From assembly GCA_021234155.1 (NCBI GenBank), contig JAJEKV010000001.1, positions 28,477,768 to 28,541,767 on the forward strand: a stretch of DNA of 64,000 nucleotides, in the 5' to 3' direction. The stretch's first letter is position 1, and every line of letters begins with the position of its first letter. The notes under the pieces were generated by a model. The model was not told the origin of the DNA. It worked only from the letters and a program-made list of their open reading frames with translations, and did no database searches. Made by a program: the position numbers and the translations under genes. Origin of the DNA: Isoetes taiwanensis. Taxonomy: Eukaryota; Streptophyta; Lycopodiopsida; Isoetales; Isoetaceae. Positions 57,002 to 64,000 of this stretch are shown here, piece after piece.

Positions 57002-57898
57002 CTAATTAAAACCTGAAAAGCCATCTAGGAATGAGTAGATCTCTTTCCCTGCTACAGCATGCAAAACTTCTTCCAGAAATGGCAATGGATAACAATCTTT
57101 GATAGTGGCTTTGTTCAGATCTCTATAATCTATGCAAATTCTAATGGTCTTATTTTTCTTTTCAACAGGAACAATGCAAGATAGCCACTCAGGATTTACA
57201 ATTTCTGCAATCACACCTGCATCTTTCATTTTGTATAATTCTTCCTTAATTAAACCTAACAGAGAAGCATTAATTCTTCTTAACTTTTGCACAACAGGTT
57301 TCATACCTTCCTTGATCTTGATTTCAAACTCACAAATGCTCTTGTCAACTCCAACCAATTCATCATAATCCCAAGCAAAAATATCTTTCCAATCATCAAA
57401 GAATTTAGTAACAAAGGCATTATCCTCCTCTTTAAACAAATCCCCAACATACAACACTCTATCCAGACCTTTTTTGTTGACTTTAATTTCCTTTACCTGT
57501 TTATCTTCACTTGCATTGATTACCAGGATAGGATATAACTGTTGCAGATCTTTTTTCTCGAGCTCTTCTTCTTGTATTGCTCCCTCAGCCAAGTGTTCAA
57601 GTAGCACACTCCTGCATAGAGAATCTGCCTCACAATTTTGCTCCCTTGGTACATGACAAAGCTCCCAGGTTTCAAAATTCTTCAGTTCCAGCATAGCTTG
57701 ATTTCTGAGCTGAACCATGTCTCCACTTTTAGCCTGATATTCTCCTGATATTTGTCTGCAGACAAGCTGAGAGTCTCCAAAAATGATTATTTCACTGATG
57801 CTTAAGTTTCTTGCTTCTTGAAGACCTGCAATCAATGCCTTGTATTCTGCCATATTAGAAGTGATGTTTGGATAGATTCTTCCTACTTTAGCCAGCAA
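57002..57898 (-). CDS. pol: Extra RNase H and RT N-terminal half of element D
   Basis: One continuous frame links the extra RNase H to RT, proving the domain order. It shows AEYKALIAGLQEARN (catalytic Glu), IIIFGDSQLVCRQISGEY (Asp), REQNCEADSLC (Asp), then a linker and RT motifs RICIDYRDLNKATIKDCY and SFLDGFSGFN. It ends at TAG where element A reads Gln (FNQISIKEED). Confidence 0.92.
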   Translation of the reverse strand: MLAKVGRIYPNITSNMAEYKALIAGLQEARNLSISEIIIFGDSQLVCRQISGEYQAKSGDMVQLRNQAMLELKNFETWELCHVPREQNCEADSLCRSVLLEHLAEGAIQEEELEKKDLQQLYPILVINASEDKQVKEIKVNKKGLDRVLYVGDLFKEEDNAFVTKFFDDWKDIFAWDYDELVGVDKSICEFEIKIKEGMKPVVQKLRRINASLLGLIKEELYKMKDAGVIAEIVNPEWLSCIVPVEKKNKTIRICIDYRDLNKATIKDCYPLPFLEEVLHAVAGKEIYSFLDGFSGFN

Positions 57899-59303
57899 TC
57901 TATGGGAAGCATCTTTGAGAATAGCAACAGAAGAATACCATCAAACCATAAATATACAAAATTACCTTGTTTAGCTGAAGCTAATTCCTTAGGAATCTTC
58001 ATGCTAGACTCCAACTCCACTGCATTCAACTCAAATTCCCCACATGGATTTGACAGCAGCATTTCTTCTTCAATGAAATTGATGCTTTCAAATTCTCCTA
58101 ATTTATTGTACAATGTTACCTTCTTTTTGCCATTTCAGATAGTACACTCCCCTTTTGACCATATAGGTCTGGCATCAACTGTAGAAAGCCACTTCCTCCC
58201 TAAGAGCAAGTCATATATATCTGACTTGTCTTCTATTCCTTCAAAACCAACCACAACAAAATTAGCTGCAACCATTATTCCTTCAACATCAATAGGCACA
58301 TTGCTGACTATTCCAACAGGGTTGATTTTTGTGTTTGAGAAAGATTTCAAAATCATTGGAGCCTTCTTGTCTATTTCAAGACCACATAGCCTCATAACAT
58401 GATGAGGCATTACATTCAAAGGTGATCCTCCATCTAGCAAAACCTTAGTTAAGATCTTCTTCCCCATTTTGGCAACACAGGTGAAAGCCCCAGGATCATA
58501 ATCATCCTGGGTAAGCATGTGCTCCTCAATGTGGTTTGTCAGAGCAAACTCGTCTTCTTTGGTCAGATTGAGAACTTGTTTCCTATAAGATGGAGCTATC
58601 TTGAGCAAGGTCAGCAAGTCTACACAGATTTTTGAATTCTTTAACAAACATTCAAAATCCTCACAATCCTTTTCTTTCTTGACAAACTTTTGAGCAGGAG
58701 GAGGAGGCACAGCCACTGCTTGCTCAGCATCCTTATGTTTCACGGTGTCAGCTTCCTCATGAGTTGATTCTCTTTCTTTGGCATTATTCATTCTTCTGGT
58801 ATGGACAGCCATTATCTCCTCTTGTTCCTCAATTTCCGGCACAAATCTTATAGATGCATTTGGCTCATTAGCTTTAGATTTTTCTTGTCTGGCAAGATAC
58901 TCTTTAGCACTGCATCTATCCTCATAATGTCCTACAGCTTTACAAAATGCACACACAGGGCATTCTTTACCAAAATGTCCTCTTTTTCCACACTTTGTGC
59001 ACGGCCTATACCAGCAATAGTCAGAAGAGTGAGTGTCTCTAAAGCAATGCACACATGGAGGGTAAGTTTTCTTTTCAAATTTTTAGCTTTTCAGCTCCTG
59101 GAGTTGCTTGGTTACCTCAACCAGTGCCTCAGATACTTTGGTGATCTCTGCTCTTACATCTGCTGCAGGAACCTTAGCATCTTCCATTTTTACCCTTTTC
59201 TTCTCTTTTGGACAGCATAAACAGGTACAGGTGCTGGTCCCATGTATTCTTGTTCATAATCTGGAAAAAAAGGATCACTTGGTAAGTGTACATCATCTGG
59301 CAA
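57833..59303 (-). repeat. Tandem duplication in element D, copy 1
   Basis: Homologous to 59315-60811, very similar throughout apart from a ~27-bp deletion near 57930. It carries the Gag zinc knuckles, the protease and the start of the extra RNase H. Copies are joined by the 11-base filler CATCATCTGTT, which resembles CATCATCTGG just before it. Confidence 0.92.
58135..59052 (-). pseudogene. Gag C-terminus and protease of element D, duplicate copy
   Basis: Reads through two and a half zinc knuckles (CTKCGKRGHFGKEC with His intact, CAFCKAVGHYEDRC), the linker, and protease VLLDGGSPLNVMPHHVMRL up to YDLLLGRKWLSTVDA, ending at a stop at 58135. This is the copy joined to the downstream RNase H/RT. 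Confidence 0.85.
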
Positions 59304-59305
59304 CA

Positions 59306-60463
59306 TCATCTGTTCAATGCCTTGTATTCTGCCATATTAGAAGTGATGTTTGGATAGATTCTTCCTACTTTAGCCAGCAATCTATGGGAAGCATCTTTGA
59401 GAATAGCAGCAGAAGAAGCCACATTAAGCTCTTTGGAGACTCCACCATCAAACCATAAATATGCAAAATTACCTTGTTTAGCTGAAGCTAATTCCTTAGG
59501 AATGTTCATGCTAGACTCCAACTCCACTGCATTCAACTCAAATTCCCCACATGGATTTGACAGCAGCATTTCTTCTTCAATGAAACTGATGCTTTCAAAT
59601 TCTCCTAATTTATTGTACAATATTACCTTCTTTTTGCCATTTGAGATAGTACACTCCCCTTTTGACCATATAGGTTTGGCATCAACTGTAGAAAGCCACT
59701 TCCTCCCTAAGAGCAAGTCATATATATCTGACTTGTCTTCTATTCCTTCAAAAGTAACCACAACAAAATTAGCTGCAACCATTATTCCTTCAACATCAAT
59801 AGGCACATTGCTGACTATTCCAACAGGGTTGATTTTTGTGTTTGAGAAAGATTTCAAAATCATTGGAGCCTTCTTGTCTATTTCAAGACGACATAGCCTC
59901 AAAACATGATGAGGCATTACATTCAAAGGTGATCCTCCATCTAGCAAAACCTTAGTTAAGATCTTCTTCCCCATTTTGGCAACACAGGTGAAAGCCCCAG
60001 GATCATAATCATCCTGGGTAAGCATGTGCTCCTCAATGTGGTTTGTCAGAGCAAACTCGTCTTCTTTGGTCAGATTGAGAACTTGTTTCCTATAAGATGG
60101 AGCTATCTTGAGCAAGGTCAGCAAGTCTACACAGATTTTTGAATTCTTTAACAAACATTCAAAATCCTCACAGTCCTTTTCTTTCTTGACAAACTTTTGA
60201 GCAGGAGGAGGAGGCACAGCCACTGCTTGTTCAGCATCCTTATGTTTCACGATGTCAGCTTCCTCATGAGTTGATTCTCTTTCTTTGGCATTATGCATTC
60301 TTCTGGTATGGACAGCCATTATCTCCTCTTGTTCCTCAATTTCCTGCACAAATCTTATAGATGCATTTGGCTCATTAGCTTTAGATTTTTCTTGTCTGGC
60401 AAAATACTCTTTAACACTGCATCTATCCTCATAATGTCCTACAGCTTTACAAAATGCACACAC
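59306..60463 (-). CDS. pro: Protease and start of extra RNase H of element D, gag-proximal copy
   Basis: 385 residues in one frame from the third zinc knuckle (CAFCKAVGHYEDRC) through protease (VLLDGGSPLNVMPHHVLRL, GRKWLSTVDA) to RNase H YLWFDGGVSKELNVAS and AEYKAL, where the duplication breakpoint ends it. This shows the intact order of protease, then RNase H. Confidence 0.9.
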   Translation of the reverse strand: MCAFCKAVGHYEDRCSVKEYFARQEKSKANEPNASIRFVQEIEEQEEIMAVHTRRMHNAKERESTHEEADIVKHKDAEQAVAVPPPPAQKFVKKEKDCEDFECLLKNSKICVDLLTLLKIAPSYRKQVLNLTKEDEFALTNHIEEHMLTQDDYDPGAFTCVAKMGKKILTKVLLDGGSPLNVMPHHVLRLCRLEIDKKAPMILKSFSNTKINPVGIVSNVPIDVEGIMVAANFVVVTFEGIEDKSDIYDLLLGRKWLSTVDAKPIWSKGECTISNGKKKVILYNKLGEFESISFIEEEMLLSNPCGEFELNAVELESSMNIPKELASAKQGNFAYLWFDGGVSKELNVASSAAILKDASHRLLAKVGRIYPNITSNMAEYKALNR

Positions 60464-60811
60464 AGGGCATTCTTTACCAAAATGTCCTCTTTTTCCACAC
60501 TTTGTGCACGGCCTATACTAGCAATAGTCAGAAGAGTGAGTGTCTCTAAAGCAATGCACACATGGAGGGTAAGTTTTCTTTTCAAATTTTAAGCTTTTCA
60601 GCTCCTGGAGTTGCTTGGTTACCTCAACCAGTGCCTCAGATACTTTGGTGATCTCTGCTCTTACATCTGCTGCAGGAACCTCCGCATCTTCCATTTTTAC
60701 CTTTTTCTTCTCTTTTTGGACAGCATAAACAGGTACAGGTGCTGGTCCCATGTATTCTTGTTCATAATCTGGAAAAAAAGGATCACTTGGTAAGTGTACA
60801 TCATCTGGCAA
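59315..60811 (-). repeat. Tandem duplication in element D, copy 2
   Basis: Gag-proximal copy of the ~1.49-kb unit described at 57833-59303. Confidence 0.92.
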
Positions 60812-61453
60812 GTAAGAGATCATGTCTACAATTTCAGTAGCCTTGGTGAAGGCTTTGTGTATTGTGTCAAATCCTTCCTGTTTTTGGATCTTCAATAGCT
60901 TTCTGTGTATTCTTGGCCTGCTGCTTAATCCCCTAATAAAAGAAGCCACTAGATGCAAGGTATGGTTAGGAACATGATTAATTTGGCATTTGACAAGATA
61001 GAGATTGAACCTCTCCACATATTGGTGCACACTCTCACCATGCTTAATGCGAAAAGTTTGCAGCTCAAAAATTAAATCTTGAGGATCCAAGACTTTACCA
61101 AAATGTGCCAAAAACTTTTTAACCAGTTCTTCCCAAGAATTGGCGCCTAAACTTATCACATATTCTAACCAAGCCCTGACTTCATCATTTTTGAAACATT
61201 TCTTAAACTCAGAGAACTTACAGCCCTTTTTGTAACCATATTCTTGGTAGTACTCTTCAAAAGTCTTGAGGAAATTGTTCGCATTCATGCTTGGATCAAA
61301 AGTAGGAACTGGAATAGGCATGTTTAGCTCAAAATAGTGACAGGGCATACCTGAATTTGCTTGTATAGTGACAGTGGGTGTTGGAGCAGCAGCTTCATGA
61401 TTATCTTGTGCTTCAGCAGGCTCAGATGCCTCATTAGTCCTTCTGGGTGCCAT
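60518..61453 (-). CDS. gag: Gag of element D, stopped at the first zinc knuckle
   Basis: Starts MAPRRTNEASEPAEAQ. The capsid core is nearly identical to element A (KTFEEYYQEYGYKKGC, YVISLGANSWEELVKKF, YVERFNLYLVKCQIN). The first knuckle CVHCFRDTHSSDYC is complete, then a TAG replaces the Trp of CWYRPC. Sequence beyond the stop stays in frame with the second and third knuckles, so this is one nonsense change. Confidence 0.92.
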   Translation of the reverse strand: MAPRRTNEASEPAEAQDNHEAAAPTPTVTIQANSGMPCHYFELNMPIPVPTFDPSMNANNFLKTFEEYYQEYGYKKGCKFSEFKKCFKNDEVRAWLEYVISLGANSWEELVKKFLAHFGKVLDPQDLIFELQTFRIKHGESVHQYVERFNLYLVKCQINHVPNHTLHLVASFIRGLSSRPRIHRKLLKIQKQEGFDTIHKAFTKATEIVDMISYLPDDVHLPSDPFFPDYEQEYMGPAPVPVYAVQKEKKKVKMEDAEVPAADVRAEITKVSEALVEVTKQLQELKSLKFEKKTYPPCVHCFRDTHSSDYC

Positions 61454-61474
61454 GAGTTCAAATTCCAGGAAAAT

Positions 61475-61493
61475 GATCTCGGTAGAACCTCCA
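61475..61493 (-). other. Primer-binding site of element D
   Basis: Minus strand TGGAGGTTCTACCGAGATC, three bases from the LTR end at 61497; the same as in elements A and E. Confidence 0.75.
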
Positions 61494-61496
61494 AAA

Positions 61497-61517
61497 TGTT
61501 GAAGGTGTTCCTGGCAA
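61497..61517 (-). repeat. 5' LTR of element D, inner piece
   Basis: Matches the last 21 bp of the element A LTR (minus strand CCAGGAACACCTTCAACA). It continues at 63375 after the LINE insertion. Confidence 0.85.
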
Positions 61518-63374
61518 GTCAGCAGATTATTAACCAGTTCGCCGATGACACTTTTCTCTTCTTGGTGGCAGAAGAGAGGAATTTGCGGAATGTGAAGGGT
61601 TTGCTGGATACTTTCTCCTTGGCCTCAGGCATTCTTCTAAATTGGGGCAAATGCTCCGCATTATGGGCCCAGTTGACTCCGCCTCCCCCTTGTTTGGCTC
61701 TATTCCCTTGGAAGGTGCTTCCAGGTAATGTGTGTACTAAGCTGTTGGGTATTCCCTTTGGAGGGGATGTTTCCATGGGGAGGGTGTGGGATGAGATTTT
61801 GCGGGGGTTGCGTAAAACACCTCAATTGGTGGAAGGGTAGCAAGTTGTCCATGGCGGGTAGGATCACTATTGCCAAGTCGATTTTTTGTAGCACTCATGT
61901 GTATCTATACATCTGCGATGTTAGCTCCCGAGGGTAAGATACGTGGCTTTGGATAAGATTGTTCGAAATTTTGTGTGGGGGGGATGATGAAGGGGCGGTT
62001 GTTAAAGTGGCTTGGTGGAAGTGTCTCACCCGAGGAGGATGGGGGCTTGGCCATTCGGATTTTGGCACTGCATAGTAAGGTGTTGGTCTCTAAGTTTATT
62101 TGGAGCATTCTCGCAGGATGGAGCATCTTCTCCAGTGCGGCACTATTGTGGCAATCTCTTCGCCATTGTGTGGCATTTGGAAAGTCGTCAGTGCATGTAG
62201 AGTTGCCACAGGCAATTGTTGTATGGTCTCCGGCCTTTCCCACATGCATCCCCTTTTCTCCGCGGGGTGTTGCGGGCTTGGGATCACGTCGCGTGTGCTC
62301 TTCCAGCTAGATTATGCCTCGGTTTATCACCACTCTTCTCCTTTCTTGTGGGTTCCTCTACCCCCTGCGTTTTCTTGCCCTTGGTCGCCATGTGCATGCT
62401 CGGACGCTAGCCCGTTGGAGGCGAAGCCGCCTCTTTGCTCACCTTGGAGGATTGGTATTGGGATGGTCGGCTAGCCGTGGGAGTTCTTTCGAGCTCGCTT
62501 TCGCCTGAAGGGCAGTGACCGGGCTATCTGGGAACAAGTGGCGGGGAGTATTCCGCTACACATACCTATAGTCCCTCAGGATGATGTGGTGGTGCAGGTT
62601 TGGAAGGTTCATCCGGATGTTGTGTCTTCTTGTTTTGTGCGGTCTTGTTACCGGGTGTTGGCTATTCATGACACTCTGCCCCCTTCAGGCAAGTGGTCTC
62701 TGCAGCTTCCGGGTTCTCGATGGCGCTCGGTTTGGACGTGGACATGGAGCTCACTTCCCCCACCGAAGGTTAGGGTGCTTCTGTGGCAGGTGGTGCACCG
62801 CTGTATCAGGGTGAATGTCCTTGTGAGTCAGTTTAGGCTGGGTGTGAGCCCTCTTTGCCCTTGTTGTGGCCTTCATCGTGAGACTGTGGAGCATTGTCTG
62901 GTTTTATGCCCTCACTTGCAGGCTGCCTGGGATTGGGTCAGGGCTCGTTTGGTGAGATTGAATAGCCAACAATTGCTTGCTTCATGTATATCCACGGTGC
63001 TTGGCCGCCAGACGGCAAAGCAAGCCTTGCATCCGGTCGCGGCTTGGTTGGTGTGGTTGATTTGGAAGCCGGCGGTTGTGGATCTTTCGGGGGATTCAAA
63101 GACTGCGCGCCCTCTCTCGATTCCTCGACTTCGGTACAAGCTATTTCAAAGCTTTTTGGTGTTCCCGGGATTAGTAGAGCGGAAGTTTTCCATTTGGCGG
63201 GACTTCTTGGGTGTGGTAGATGGTGATGGCCAGTTTGTACAGCAGTAGAGTTGCAGTTGTTGTGGAGTGTCGAGGTATCACTGTCTCTTTGGGGCAGTTC
63301 TCCTTCCTCCTCACTTGCTTTGTAACATTACCATTCTTTTAATATATTGCTGACACAGTTCTTCAAAAAAAAAA
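61518..63374 (+). mobile_element. 5'-truncated L1-type LINE inserted in the element D LTR
   Basis: Begins inside RT: QQIINQFADDTFLFLVAEE carries the FADD catalytic motif of non-LTR RT, followed by GLLDTFSLASGILLNWGKC. Then come frameshifted pieces (KLSMAGRITIAKSIF, EEDGGLAIRI) and a zf-RVT zinc-binding domain at about 62860-62940 (CPCCGLHRETVEHCLVLCPH). It ends with a ~13-base poly(A) tail at 63365-63377. The 5' truncation is typical of target-primed reverse transcription. A target duplication cannot be resolved because the LTR target itself has AAAA. Confidence 0.9.
62538..63248 (+). pseudogene. LINE ORF2 C-terminal part with zf-RVT domain
   Basis: 236-codon open frame ending 117 bp before the poly(A). 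It contains VRVLLWQVVHRCIRVNVL and then the zinc-binding motif CPCCG...ETVEHCLVLCPH...AAWDWVRA, found downstream of RT in plant L1 elements. The upstream RT is separated by frameshifts, so this is not a functional protein. Confidence 0.85.
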
Positions 63375-64000
63375 AAACCTTCAACCTCAGTGGTTTAGAA
63401 CCTCCAGGTTGCTTGAGGCAACCACTCTAAGTGTAATGATTCCAGGAAAAATGCTCAAAAGTTTGTTAAGGACATCTTTCCCTGAAGGCTAAAAAGTCTG
63501 CTTTAGAATATGATTTGCAGTGAGCATACTACTCAAGCTTTGGACATGGTTTTTATTCTAAAAAGTGCTCAACACTTCCATCTAATAGGCTGCAAAAATC
63601 CAGAAAGGTCTGATGGGATTAGACAGGCCAAATTCTAGCTCCTGACCCGGTCAAATTTTGGTCAATATCCCTGGCAGAGAACTCGAATTGTGATCTCGAT
63701 AAAGGGGATGTATTTTCTTGTTCTGCAAACTTCACCCTTCTTGGGAATGTCTGCACTCAAAGGGCAAAGATTTTTCACAGCAGATAGCACTCTAATTTTC
63801 CTTTTTTTTGTTGTCTTTTTTGCTACAGGTTGCAAGGGATGGATAATTCAGGAATAGATTGAATTCTAAGAAAGGAATGCATGTTTGCCCAATGCTCTTA
63901 TGCTCACTGTAAGTTGCCTAGCAATACCAAAAATCCTCAGAACTATTTTCCTATGCTCAAATTCTTAATGCCAATTATTGCTAGATTTAATCTTGCCAGC
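63375..64000 (-). repeat. 5' LTR of element D, outer piece, runs off the window
   Basis: Reverse complement of the 3' part of the element A LTR (about 6960 downward), for example CCTTCAACCTCAGTGGTTTA matching the AACCACTGAGGTTGAAGG segment near 15765. More diverged than the inner coding region. Confidence 0.85.

Larger units (their letters stand above)
54341..64000 (-). mobile_element. Element D: Ty3/gypsy retrotransposon of the element A family, truncated
   Basis: Minus-strand element with PBS (61493-61475), gag, protease, extra RNase H, RT, native RNase H and integrase. The 5' LTR runs past the window end and is split by a LINE. The 3' end is cut at 54341 by element E, so the 3' LTR is missing. 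Proteins match element A closely and are less damaged. It contains an internal tandem duplication. Confidence 0.92.

Overview
The window is nuclear DNA from a land plant with a large, repeat-rich genome. Evidence: nested Ty3/gypsy LTR retrotransposons with plant-type primer-binding sites, an L1-type LINE fragment, a hAT-like MITE, a spliced OTU-protease gene with GT..AG introns, and relics of a plant RNA-dependent RNA polymerase. I cannot name the species; a gymnosperm- or fern-like genome would fit. Most coding capacity is transposon-derived and decayed.

Layout. 1-4415: intergenic, with an array of eight perfect palindromes (1690-2190). 4421-15803: complete Ty3/gypsy element A (+), 2.55-kb LTRs, 5-bp target duplication GCTGG, many inactivating mutations, and a hAT-like MITE in its protease. 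15809-23690: mostly non-coding, with duplicated gene relics, a purine tract and a 44-bp-arm foldback. 23698-25149: the one convincing host gene, a four-exon OTU-type cysteine protease (-). 25925-30640: two 2.1-kb tandem blocks, each with two decayed RDR exons (four in total). 30650-37410: truncated retroelement B (-). 40223-51011: retroelement C (-), related to B, with 3' LTR, PPT, PBS and part of the 5' LTR. 51012-54340: young non-autonomous LTR element E (+), LTRs nearly identical. 54341-64000: Ty3/gypsy element D (-), same family as A, carrying an internal tandem duplication and a LINE inserted in its 5' LTR.

Main discovery. Elements B and C carry, between the primer-binding site and gag, an extra ORF encoding a histone H3-like protein. 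In B it is an intact 385-residue frame: it starts with the exact first eight residues of histone H3 (MARTKQTA), continues through about 285 residues of acidic, basic and tyrosine-rich linker, and ends with a nearly ungapped H3 histone fold (residues 294-385) that keeps the C/H/K/R/D residues of the H3-H3 interface. In C the ORF is decayed but keeps MARTKQTAR at one end and the last part of the H3 fold at the other. In both elements the ORF is bracketed by conserved 65-bp stem-loop sequences. This looks like a retrotransposon lineage that captured a histone H3 (or CENH3) gene.

A second notable architecture is in A and D: a complete RNase H domain of the cellular/RVT_3 type lies between protease and reverse transcriptase, while the native RNase H after RT is degenerate.
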